Shown in pieces: positions 17,567 to 25,086 of a stretch of 64,000 bases of DNA. The stretch's first letter is position 1. Every line of letters begins with the position of its first letter. The notes below the pieces were generated by a model that was not told the DNA's origin, searched no databases, and worked only from the letters and a program-made list of their open reading frames with translations. Both the position numbers and the translations under genes were made by a program. Source of the stretch: an uncultured Fretibacterium sp. (GTDB taxonomy: Bacteria > Synergistota > Synergistia > Synergistales > Aminobacteriaceae); NCBI GenBank assembly GCA_946186205.1, contig CAMHMH010000006.1, forward strand, positions 62,001 to 126,000, in the 5' to 3' direction.

Positions 17567-18546
17567 TTCTTCTCACCCCTTGCAATTTTCTGGTAAGGTA
17601 CCCAGATATATTTACCGTCAACAACTTCCTTGCTTACGTCCTGGCCTTTTGCGAGCATAACAGCAAGTTTCACCGCCGCAGATCCTTGGCCGTCAGCGTC
17701 ATTAAGAACAGTTCCGAGCATTTCTCCGCGATTCATAGCGTCAAGAGCCGAGGCGTTAGCGTCAACACCGACAACAGGAATATACATATCCGGGTCGCCC
17801 TTGTTGTAGTCATTCGCTTTCAGTGCCTCAACAGCTCCCAATGCCATCTCATCATTGTTAGCGATTACTGCCTCGATATTCTCCGGGCCTATCGACATGA
17901 TAAAAGCATTCATTATGTTCATGGCCTGAAGTTTGTCCCAGTTCGCTATAGCTCCGGCAATCTCTACAGGTTCAATGCCCGCGTTCCTGATGGCCTCGAC
18001 AGAATATTTTGACCTGAGAATCATATCTTGATGTCCGTTTTCACCGCGAAGCAAAACGAACTGTAATTTTCCGTCCTTGTTCTTGTCGGCTTTAGGGTTG
18101 CTCTTGAAATATGCCGCTATTAATTCGCCGGCTTCTGTCCCGGACTCCTCTGCTTTTGCTCCGATGTAATATGCTTTGTCGTATGTCGCTAACATTTCGG
18201 GAGTCGGTTCTCTGTTGATGAATACGACGGGGATATTTGCGGCCTTTGCTTTGTCGATTATGTTCTGTGATGACAATCTGTCGACGGGGTTAATGATTAA
18301 CACGTTCACGCCGTTTGCTATGAACTCGTCAACCTGCGAGTCCTGAATAGCCTGGTCATTCTGTGAATCCGCGAGCACTAACTCTGCTCCTTCTTTCGCA
18401 CTTTCAGCAGACATTGCGTTTCTGAATCTCAGCATGAAAGCATCACTGAAACGATAAATACATGAGCCGATTTTCACGCCGTCAGCAAATGAACAAGAAG
18501 CAAGAGCAAGCACGAGTATCAATGCTGCAACAAAAACTTTACGCAA
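17563..18546 (-). CDS. mglB: Periplasmic galactose-binding protein, second copy
   Basis: 327 residues from a TTG at 18546, chosen because GAGGTG lies just upstream; longer in-frame starts overlap this site. A signal peptide is clear (RKVFVAALILVLALASCSFA). The mature part matches type I sugar-binding proteins (YRFSDAFMLRFRNAM, NQNDQ-like and VNILIINPVD repeats). It is a close paralogue of the gene just upstream, sharing GQGSAAVKLAV/NQGFAAVKVAV-type blocks. Its stop overlaps mglA. It may differ in ligand from the first copy. Confidence 0.9.
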   Translation of the reverse strand: MRKVFVAALILVLALASCSFADGVKIGSCIYRFSDAFMLRFRNAMSAESAKEGAELVLADSQNDQAIQDSQVDEFIANGVNVLIINPVDRLSSQNIIDKAKAANIPVVFINREPTPEMLATYDKAYYIGAKAEESGTEAGELIAAYFKSNPKADKNKDGKLQFVLLRGENGHQDMILRSKYSVEAIRNAGIEPVEIAGAIANWDKLQAMNIMNAFIMSIGPENIEAVIANNDEMALGAVEALKANDYNKGDPDMYIPVVGVDANASALDAMNRGEMLGTVLNDADGQGSAAVKLAVMLAKGQDVSKEVVDGKYIWVPYQKIARGEKK

Positions 18547-18573
18547 AAAAATCACCTCTTCCATTAAAAGAAA

Positions 18574-18596
18574 CCCCCGCCGCAAAACAACGGGGG
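18574..18596 (-). terminator. Intercistronic hairpin between the two binding-protein genes
   Basis: CCCCCG (18574-18579) pairs with CGGGGG (18591-18596); on the minus strand a T-rich run follows. Such hairpins after a binding-protein gene often act as partial terminators or RNA stabilisers, giving more binding protein than transporter. Confidence 0.65.
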
Positions 18597-18615
18597 CAAC
18601 GGTTAATCCTTGTGC

Positions 18616-19632
18616 TTATTTCATGAACTCTTTGTAGTTTTCGACTGTAACGGGTCTGTAGGGTATCCAGATATATTTTCCGTCCGTGATCTTGTAGCCG
18701 ATTGACTCCTCTGTTACTGGCTTGTCATCCGCCGCGACGACTGCAACTTTCACAGCCGCGAAGCCCTGGTTGTCTGCGTCATTGAGGACTGTTCCGAGAA
18801 GCTCGCCTTTGCTCATGGCCTCAAGTGCGGGTGCTGTAGCGTCAACTCCTACAACAGGTACATACTTTGCGGGGTCGCCCATGTTGTAGCCTTCAGCCTT
18901 AAGTGCCTCAATTGCTCCGAGTGCCATATCGTCATTGTTAGCGAGCACTGCCTCGATGTTATCGACACCAACAGCCGAGATAAAGCCCTTCATTTTGTCG
19001 GTTGCCTGAACCTTGTCCCAGTTCGCTGTGTCATTGCCGAGCTCTACAACCTCAAATCCGCCGTCCTTTATCGCTTTGAGTGAGTACTCTGTGCGGAGTG
19101 TTGCGTCCTGATGTCCCTGCTCGCCGCGAATCATGATGTACTGAATCTTTCCGTCGCCGTTCTTGTCAGCTTTGGGATTCTTCTTGAAGTAGTCTACGAT
19201 GATCTGCCCTGACTGCGTGCCGGACTCCTCAGCCTTTGCGCCTACGTACCATATTTTGTCATAAGCCTTCATTACTTCCTCGTAGGGTTCGCGGTTCACG
19301 AACACGATCGGGAGTCCCTCAGCTTTTGCTTTCTCCATGAGGGGCTGAGCTGCTGTGCGGTCTACGGGGTTTACGATGAGAGCATTCGCGCCCTTTGAGA
19401 TGTAAGCGTCAACCTGGTCGTTCTGAGTGGGCTGGCGGTTCTGTGAGTCGACGATCTCAAGCTCTCCGCCTTCTTTGTCCATTTGGGTTTTCATTGCGTT
19501 GCGGACTCCTGTCATGAACGTGTCATCAAATTTGTAGATGCACGCCCCCACAAGCGCGTCCGTTGCGGCAAATGCTGCGAGTGCCGACAATGCTAATACT
19601 GCTGCTGCGAGTAATACAACATGTTTCTTCAT
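18616..19632 (-). CDS. mglB: Periplasmic galactose-binding protein, first copy
   Basis: 338 residues with a signal peptide (KKHVVLLAAAVLALSALAAFA). YKFDDTFMTGVRNAMK, the VDAYISKGANALIVNPVDR block and the C-terminal GKYIWIPY match MglB-type galactose/glucose receptors. It is the first gene of the mgl operon, with AGGAGG 11 bases before the ATG. Next to mglA, mglC and galK, galactose is the likely ligand. A weak GCGCG hairpin at 19663-19680 lies between it and the upstream gene. Confidence 0.93.
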   Translation of the reverse strand: MKKHVVLLAAAVLALSALAAFAATDALVGACIYKFDDTFMTGVRNAMKTQMDKEGGELEIVDSQNRQPTQNDQVDAYISKGANALIVNPVDRTAAQPLMEKAKAEGLPIVFVNREPYEEVMKAYDKIWYVGAKAEESGTQSGQIIVDYFKKNPKADKNGDGKIQYIMIRGEQGHQDATLRTEYSLKAIKDGGFEVVELGNDTANWDKVQATDKMKGFISAVGVDNIEAVLANNDDMALGAIEALKAEGYNMGDPAKYVPVVGVDATAPALEAMSKGELLGTVLNDADNQGFAAVKVAVVAADDKPVTEESIGYKITDGKYIWIPYRPVTVENYKEFMK

Positions 19633-19692
19633 GGAAAAACTTACCTCCTAATATATTTTCCAGCGCGTGAATATTTGCGCGGGATTCCTGAT

Positions 19693-20682
19693 TCATTTTG
19701 TGAAGCTGACTATGTACGAAAATTTCCCCGGCCTTCCGTCCCTGCGTTTGAGTCCGTCAACTTCAACGCGCCACATCTCACCGGGTGAATATCTCGCTAT
19801 ATCATCGGGACAAAAGATAATGCACTCGTCATACGCTACGTTATCCGGGGCAATCTCAAAGTAACCGTCATTGCCAGCCGCGCCGAAGCTCCAGACTCTG
19901 CCGTCGTCAAGCCGAATCATTTTCACGCTCACTGACTCAGGTCTGCACTTGTCAAAAACATTCCTGTTGAGAGTTACAGACCACGCAGTTTTTGACTCGA
20001 ACCAGCTTAACGGATGAGGGTGCTTGCTTGAAGGCCACGTGATGAACTCGTCAGCTATCGGCCACTTCAGCCAGTCTAAATATTTTTGGTACTCAGCCCG
20101 TGAAAGTTTCTGCTTCCTTATCGGGAACTCCTCAATCACATACGTTACTGAATATCCGAGCCGCGTGCTTATTCCGAATCCTACTTGCTTGAGTCTGGGA
20201 TTCATTATCCATCTTCTATGACCCAATGCGCCGACATTCTTACCGTCTGTATCTTCCATGTACATTTTTGTTGTGTCTTTGAGCTTCAGATTGCCCCAAG
20301 TCTTTGAGCCTTGAGTAATTTTTGAGTAAGCAATATTGCCGTGAGTCGTCGAGTCGAAGCCGAGAGCGTAAAACTCTTTGGGCATATCGTCAGGCTTTTC
20401 GGGAGTGTGAGTCAGTGTGTCATTGGCATCAAGCAAAACCGCTCCCATTTGCGCGCGCCGTGTATACTCCTCGTTGAGTGTTACGTTGTTCGGGACTCCT
20501 GAAAGCCATCGTGCATAGTTGAGTTCCGCTAATGCCTCGTCAAGAACTTCACGCTTAACCGATCCCGCGCTGTAGGGAGAAAATGACGGCGAATGAATGT
20601 AGATCTCCGAAGCAAATGCGAGACCCGAAAATCTGAACATGAAGACGGTGAAGAGGATTGCAGAAAATTTACTCAGCCTCAA
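19693..20682 (-). CDS. Exported CAP-domain protein
   Basis: About 329 residues from a TTG at 20682, supported by GGAGG 8 bases upstream. An N-terminal signal segment (SKFSAILFTVFMFRFSGLAFA) predicts export. Residues about 40-190 have the CAP/SCP layout: ALAELNYARWLSGVP, RRAQMGAVLLDAND and the signature LGHRRWIMNPRLKQVGFG. The C-terminal half looks like an added beta-rich domain. Bacterial CAP proteins are extracellular and mostly of unknown role. It is upstream of mglB on the same strand, but no functional link is evident. Confidence 0.82.
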   Translation of the reverse strand: MRLSKFSAILFTVFMFRFSGLAFASEIYIHSPSFSPYSAGSVKREVLDEALAELNYARWLSGVPNNVTLNEEYTRRAQMGAVLLDANDTLTHTPEKPDDMPKEFYALGFDSTTHGNIAYSKITQGSKTWGNLKLKDTTKMYMEDTDGKNVGALGHRRWIMNPRLKQVGFGISTRLGYSVTYVIEEFPIRKQKLSRAEYQKYLDWLKWPIADEFITWPSSKHPHPLSWFESKTAWSVTLNRNVFDKCRPESVSVKMIRLDDGRVWSFGAAGNDGYFEIAPDNVAYDECIIFCPDDIARYSPGEMWRVEVDGLKRRDGRPGKFSYIVSFTK

Positions 20683-20807
20683 AAATACAGCCTCCAAAAA
20701 ATTTTTGTTGTGTGAAATTGAGCAATATTATAATTAATAAGCCGTGAAAAAAATTACGTAATTATTTCGGATTTTGTCGACTCGGTTTCACACCATGCCT
20801 AAGCAAT

Positions 20808-20836
20808 TTGCCCATAAATATTTCAGGGGCTATAAT
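20808..20836 (+). promoter_or_regulatory. Sigma70-like promoter for the zinc-ribbon gene
   Basis: TTGCCC (20808-20813), a 17-base spacer and a perfect TATAAT (20831-20836) lie 44 bases upstream of the start codon at 20880. Confidence 0.65.
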
Positions 20837-20879
20837 GCAACCGTTCACACGCAAATTAACTTTCAAGGAGGATTTCAGC

Positions 20880-21041
20880 ATGGCAAAATTCAAGTGCCTT
20901 GTGTGCAAAAAGGAGTTTGAGAATGACTCGCCTGCTTCAGACCGAAAATGCCCGGAATGTATGAGCCGTTATCTTGAGCTAGTATCAGGAGAGATTCCGC
21001 GCGGCAAATCCTGGAGCGCAAAGAGCTATTCAGCAAGGTAG
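20880..21041 (+). CDS. Small zinc-ribbon protein
   Basis: 53 residues from the ATG at 20880, preceded by AAGGAGG at good spacing. Two CxxC pairs (CLVC near residue 6 and CPEC near 25) fit a rubredoxin-like zinc ribbon. The rest is short and basic. Seven bases later comes the 346-residue protein, so the two are probably an operon. Function unknown; it could be a regulator or a zinc-binding partner of its neighbour. Confidence 0.8.
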   Translation: MAKFKCLVCKKEFENDSPASDRKCPECMSRYLELVSGEIPRGKSWSAKSYSAR

Positions 21042-21048
21042 AAACAAA

Positions 21049-22089
21049 ATGCCGGACGAAATTTTCACAGTGCAAGACGTAAAGAGCATGACAGAATCGG
21101 CATCAAGGAAAGATGATTTGTCCCCTTCTGCTGAACCTGCCAGGAAAAATTCAGACCCCGAATTTCTCGGACTCAAATCAGTTTTCACACCCTCGCGCGG
21201 TGATATGGGCGGAGGCTTCTGCACTATCTTTGAGGGCAAGACGGGCAAGACAGTGTTTCAGATCTTCTGGCTCGCAAAACCCTACGCGAACGGACAAATA
21301 CCCGAACCCGGAAAAGACTGGCGCAATTTTGTGAAGAGTCTTCCTTCAATGGGTCCGCTTGATAAAGAGTGGGCAGAAAAGTTACAGGCAAACCTCAAAG
21401 AGATTCTCACGATTGACGAGAAGAAAAAACTTTTTGAGAACTACACGAAAGTAAAGATACGGCAGCTTGAGAGCATAATACGCCGGAGCTTTGAGGCAAC
21501 ATCGCAGTGTGTATTCAGCGCACAGACTGACGCAGAACCTATCGCACGCCCTGAGCTTGAACGCGCAAAAGTAATCAAGCCCCTTCCGCCGTCGCCTGCT
21601 GAACTCGAAAGGATGAAACGCGAGCAGGAAGAGAAAGAGAAAGCCGAGAAGGAAGCCAAAGAAAAAGAAGAAGCCAAAAAGGAAGGCAACTTTGAGGGGA
21701 CAATCATAAAGTGCAATCCTCAAGTTGACCCCGTGAAGGGCAAAGCGTCATCAGAGATCGTGCCGGGTGATATTGTCGGAGTAACGATTGAGGGAGATGG
21801 CACAAGCGCGGTCGTGAATAAATACCTTCAGGAGAATAACATTGAGCCTTTGTTCCCGGTTGACGAAATACGAGAGACTCAAGGGAAGAAGTTTATCTAC
21901 GTAAAAATAAGCGATGAGATTCGCGGGTATGTTCCGATAACGAAGGACATAAAGATTCGCGTGAAGGAGCAGCCGCAACCCGAACAGCCGAAACAGGGAC
22001 TTTCATTCATGGGAGATTTATTCTTTTTCGGGTTACTCGGAGGCGCGTTAATCATTCTGCTTTTCGTGATACGCTACTTCTTCCTGTAA
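21049..22089 (+). CDS. Unknown protein with charged coiled coil and C-terminal membrane anchor
   Basis: 346 residues. Residues about 30-180 form a possibly globular region (SRGDMGGGFCTIFEGKTGKTVFQIFWLAKPY) that I cannot assign. Residues about 190-215 are almost purely E/K/A and should form a helix or coiled coil. A beta-rich stretch follows, and the last about 25 residues (FFFGLLGGALIILLFVIRYFFL) are a single membrane segment. This is the shape of a tail-anchored or inner-membrane protein with a cytoplasmic head. It follows the zinc-ribbon gene by 7 bases. No family recognised. Confidence 0.75.
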   Translation: MPDEIFTVQDVKSMTESASRKDDLSPSAEPARKNSDPEFLGLKSVFTPSRGDMGGGFCTIFEGKTGKTVFQIFWLAKPYANGQIPEPGKDWRNFVKSLPSMGPLDKEWAEKLQANLKEILTIDEKKKLFENYTKVKIRQLESIIRRSFEATSQCVFSAQTDAEPIARPELERAKVIKPLPPSPAELERMKREQEEKEKAEKEAKEKEEAKKEGNFEGTIIKCNPQVDPVKGKASSEIVPGDIVGVTIEGDGTSAVVNKYLQENNIEPLFPVDEIRETQGKKFIYVKISDEIRGYVPITKDIKIRVKEQPQPEQPKQGLSFMGDLFFFGLLGGALIILLFVIRYFFL

Positions 22090-22104
22090 GAGGCCATAAA
22101 GAAA

Positions 22105-22134
22105 CCCTCCCCGCTTCATGAGGAGGGCTTTTTT
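22105..22134. terminator. Bidirectional terminator
   Basis: CCCTCC (22105-22110) pairs with GGAGGG (22122-22127), followed by CTTTTTT on the plus strand. It separates the unknown two-gene unit from the convergent glycosyltransferase operon. Confidence 0.75.
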
Positions 22135-22143
22135 GTCGCAACG

Positions 22144-23082
22144 CTATTTGAAGGCAGATTTATACCATTCGTTTACCTGATGGAGTCTGAACTCAAATTC
22201 ACGTCTTTCATTGTTCTTGATGGTCTGGAGTATAAGCCCGGAGAAAAACGAAATTATAGCCGCAACCGCTCCGAACCCGCAGACAATAAGCGTAGGGAAT
22301 CTCGCGACGAGTCCTGTGGCAAAATAATCATTAAGCACAGGAACAAACATTACCCCCGAAAGAATTAGCAGAAATGTTGCTAAAAGGCTGAAGAAAAACA
22401 TAGGTCTGTAGTCGCAGAACAGATGAAATATTGTCCTTATGACTTTTAAACCGTCTGGTATCGTTCTGAGCTTAGACGTACTTCCATCCGGCCTTTCACG
22501 GTAATTAACAGCACGATTCATGATTTTCATGTTCTTGTCGACCGCATGAATAGTCATCTCCGTCTCAATCTCGAAACCCTGTGACAATACAGGGAACGAC
22601 TTCACAAAACGATAGCTCAACGCTCTGTAGCCAGTCATAACATCATGAATATCAGAGCTGAAAATTCGGTTGATCAACGTTTTTACAAGGGAATTGCCGA
22701 AATTGTGAAATGGTCTTTTGTTCTGTTGTGAATATGTTGACGATAATCGGTCGCCAATTACCATATCTACACCATCGTCAAGAACCATTGATGACATCTC
22801 TATGCCGTCTTTTGCTGGGAATGCATCATCTCCGTCGACCATGATATAGCATTTCGCGTCTATGTCCTGAAACATGCTGCGGATTACGTTGCCTTTTCCC
22901 TGCCTGTATTCATGTCTTACAATTGCTCCGGCCTCACGCGCCGCATCTGCTGTCCCGTCTGTCGAATTGTTATCGTAGACATAAATTTTTGCTTTGGGCA
23001 GCTCTCTCCGCCAGTCATCGATTACTTTCTTTACGGACAATACTTCATTGAAGCACGGTATGAGAACAGCTATATCGTCCAT
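22144..23082 (-). CDS. GT2 glycosyltransferase with two C-terminal membrane segments
   Basis: 312 residues. The N-terminal GT-A fold shows AVLIPCFNEVLSVKKV, the YDNNSTDGTADAAREAG block and the metal-binding MVDGDDAFP. Two hydrophobic segments (about 228-250 and 265-290) follow. This is the GtrB/dolichol-phosphate-mannose-synthase-like layout, which loads a sugar from a nucleotide donor onto undecaprenyl phosphate. It lies 5 bases downstream of a GT-C-like membrane protein, which could use the lipid-linked sugar. Confidence 0.88.
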   Translation of the reverse strand: MDDIAVLIPCFNEVLSVKKVIDDWRRELPKAKIYVYDNNSTDGTADAAREAGAIVRHEYRQGKGNVIRSMFQDIDAKCYIMVDGDDAFPAKDGIEMSSMVLDDGVDMVIGDRLSSTYSQQNKRPFHNFGNSLVKTLINRIFSSDIHDVMTGYRALSYRFVKSFPVLSQGFEIETEMTIHAVDKNMKIMNRAVNYRERPDGSTSKLRTIPDGLKVIRTIFHLFCDYRPMFFFSLLATFLLILSGVMFVPVLNDYFATGLVARFPTLIVCGFGAVAAIISFFSGLILQTIKNNERREFEFRLHQVNEWYKSAFK

Positions 23083-23087
23083 ATCTC

Positions 23088-24836
23088 TCAGCTTCTTTCT
23101 TCTCCGCTCATAAGCACAAGAATTATCAGCGGCAAAACAAGGTATGAGACATAGAAATACCTGAACACTGAAGTGGGAAGCAATAACATAGTACCGAAAT
23201 TATGCGCCAGCAGGGGGAGCGCGAGACACAATCTCTTCCAGTCATACACGCGGTTAAATTTCAGCCTCGCGAGAATGAATACTATTACTGCGAGGTTTAT
23301 CACTCCTATCATGCCGAAAATATGCTTGAAAAGGATGGTTACTCCTATTGCCGCAACTACTAGAAGCGACTGAAGGGTCACATCTCCGTCTCTGATGTTC
23401 TGAAGACTGTTCGCGTTTTCAGGGATAATTTTTCTGACAAAACCGGGCAGAAAACCCAAGCGCAAAGAAATATTTTTAGGCAGCTCAAACGGAAGCCCGG
23501 TGCTATTTTCAGCTATGAACGGCTGAATAGGATTGCTCATGCTGCCTGCTATTCCGTAATTCACAGCTGTAACTCCAAGCAGCCCCCTCAGCGCCTCATA
23601 CGGAGCTTCCCTGAAACAGCGCAGTGTCATCATAAGAACCTTTTTCCACCCGGTGCGTTCGATAACTTGATTGTCTATTTTCATGACCGCTTTGATGTCA
23701 TCCTCAGACAATTTCAATTCGGCAACATTATTGAGCCTGACATTTAAAGGCAGAAATCTTATGTAATCCCATCCGAGAAACACGTCAAAATATTTTTCCC
23801 ATATTTCTTTCGGAGCATTGGTGTACGCAAAATCAAGTATCTCGCTGTCAAGGCGTTCGGGAGCTTCTTTTACCGCGTTGCCTATTATCGTCATGCAAAG
23901 CCCGCAACTCAATATTTGTTTGTTATTTTGCAGTCTCTGAGCGTTCAGTTTGTCATAAAGCGGATATTTCACAGCCCATATCAGAGCGGCAAAACATACC
24001 AAGATTGCAAGTGCCTTTTTCTTGCTGATGTAAAGCGAGACGGCGAAAAACAACGGCAGCGTGAAAAGAACTGCATTATGCCGGAAGAGAGTCCCTGCTG
24101 TCATGACAAGCACGAAAATTACTGTGTTACGTATGCTCTTCAGCCATTCGCCCCCGGTGAAGTGAACACGGACAGCAAATGTCATCATCAACATCGATGC
24201 TAACGAAAACGCAACATCTTTCAGCGGAACTATTGATATAAACAGCGTTACGGGATTCAGCATCACGAAAAGAAGAAAACGTTTCGCAAAAAGATAATTC
24301 CCGTACTCGTACAGAGTATAGGCCATATATGACAGAGACAAAGAGAATATTATTATCTGGAACAGGTTTATTGACCCGAACCACCCTCCTGTCAGCCTGA
24401 GAGGAAGCTCAATCGAAAACAGAGTATGAAACACAGGGTGAGGATCATTGTAACGTCTCATGCCTATAGCTTGTGAATACTGGTCTACGTTGTCTGGAGA
24501 AAAGCCGCCGGGATAAAAGATAATGTACATTGCGAGGAATGCCAGAAAGACATAAAACCATGTACGCAGGAAAAATTTTCTCCTCTCCTGAACAGACAGC
24601 GCATCAAAATCCGGCTTCATGCTCAGACCCTCAGCCCATCTCAAAAGACGCGGGCATATCAGCAGCGAAATTATCAACACAATCTCGGCAACCGAAACAG
24701 CATACATTCTCTTCTTCATTATAGGATTGGACATGTCTACATACATTACAGCCCAGCCCATAAGAATCAGCCACATATACGCCGTAAGAGCAACTCCCCT
24801 CCAGCCGTGAAGGTACGCAAGAAATTTCTTCACCAT
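23088..24836 (-). CDS. Multi-spanning DUF6020-like membrane protein, probable GT-C glycosyltransferase
   Basis: 582 residues with ten or more hydrophobic segments. After the second or third segment comes YPGGFSPDNVDQYSQAIG followed by NDPHPVFHTLF, the acidic and histidine loop signature I associate with the DUF6020 group of GT-C-like enzymes. These are thought to transfer sugars from polyprenyl-phosphate donors to cell-surface polymers outside the membrane. The downstream GT2 gene could make that donor. The leader carries a pentanucleotide repeat and a hairpin (separate entries), so expression may vary. Confidence 0.8.
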   Translation of the reverse strand: MVKKFLAYLHGWRGVALTAYMWLILMGWAVMYVDMSNPIMKKRMYAVSVAEIVLIISLLICPRLLRWAEGLSMKPDFDALSVQERRKFFLRTWFYVFLAFLAMYIIFYPGGFSPDNVDQYSQAIGMRRYNDPHPVFHTLFSIELPLRLTGGWFGSINLFQIIIFSLSLSYMAYTLYEYGNYLFAKRFLLFVMLNPVTLFISIVPLKDVAFSLASMLMMTFAVRVHFTGGEWLKSIRNTVIFVLVMTAGTLFRHNAVLFTLPLFFAVSLYISKKKALAILVCFAALIWAVKYPLYDKLNAQRLQNNKQILSCGLCMTIIGNAVKEAPERLDSEILDFAYTNAPKEIWEKYFDVFLGWDYIRFLPLNVRLNNVAELKLSEDDIKAVMKIDNQVIERTGWKKVLMMTLRCFREAPYEALRGLLGVTAVNYGIAGSMSNPIQPFIAENSTGLPFELPKNISLRLGFLPGFVRKIIPENANSLQNIRDGDVTLQSLLVVAAIGVTILFKHIFGMIGVINLAVIVFILARLKFNRVYDWKRLCLALPLLAHNFGTMLLLPTSVFRYFYVSYLVLPLIILVLMSGEERS

Positions 24837-24871
24837 TTCCGCGCCCCCTCAAAAGGACAGAAAAATACCCC

Positions 24872-24908
24872 GCCTGATTCGCGCTTTGATGACGCAAAAC
24901 AAACGGGG
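24872..24908 (-). terminator. Terminator-like hairpin in the leader of the glycosyltransferase operon
   Basis: On the minus strand GCCCCG and CGGGGT form a short stem separated by about 27 bases and followed by ATTTTT, all before the start codon at 24836. It could be the terminator of an upstream transcript or an attenuator. The long loop lowers certainty. Confidence 0.4.
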
Positions 24909-24955
24909 CAGATATTCTTCCTGCTCGCGTGATGACCCGTTAAAAGACAATAGGA

Positions 24956-24984
24956 TGACTTGACTTGACTTGACTTGACTTGAC
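24956..24984 (-). repeat. TGACT pentanucleotide tandem repeat
   Basis: Five full TGACT units plus TGAC (24956-24984, plus-strand reading). On the minus strand this is a run of AGTCA units starting directly after the -10 element of the glycosyltransferase operon promoter, so it covers the predicted transcription start and first transcribed bases. Repeats of this kind change copy number easily. Confidence 0.95.
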
Positions 24985-24985
24985 G

Positions 24986-25013
24986 ATTATAGTCGCCATC
25001 GAGATTTTGTCAA
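24986..25013 (-). promoter_or_regulatory. Sigma70-like promoter for the glycosyltransferase operon
   Basis: On the minus strand a perfect TTGACA (25013-25008) and a perfect TATAAT (24991-24986) are separated by 16 bases. The promoter points at the membrane protein gene starting at 24836 and runs straight into the pentanucleotide repeat. Confidence 0.7.
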
Positions 25014-25044
25014 CACCTTTCATAAAATATTTTCACTGTTTACA

Positions 25045-25078
25045 GAAAAACCCCCTCCCGAATCTGAGTCAGGAGGGG
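25045..25078 (-). terminator. Terminator after the EF-G-like gene
   Basis: CCCCTCC (25052-25058) pairs with GGAGGGG (25072-25078); on the minus strand GTTTTTCTG follows. It is the same sequence family as the terminators at 4837, 5458 and 8229. Confidence 0.8.
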
Positions 25079-25086
25079 AAAATCTT

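Noticed and set aside
24960-24993. Plus-strand promoter TTGACT-17-TATAGT made from the pentanucleotide repeat
   Set aside because: It would point into the 3' end of the EF-G-like gene with no plus-strand gene; the minus-strand promoter is a better match and faces an operon. An antisense RNA cannot be excluded.
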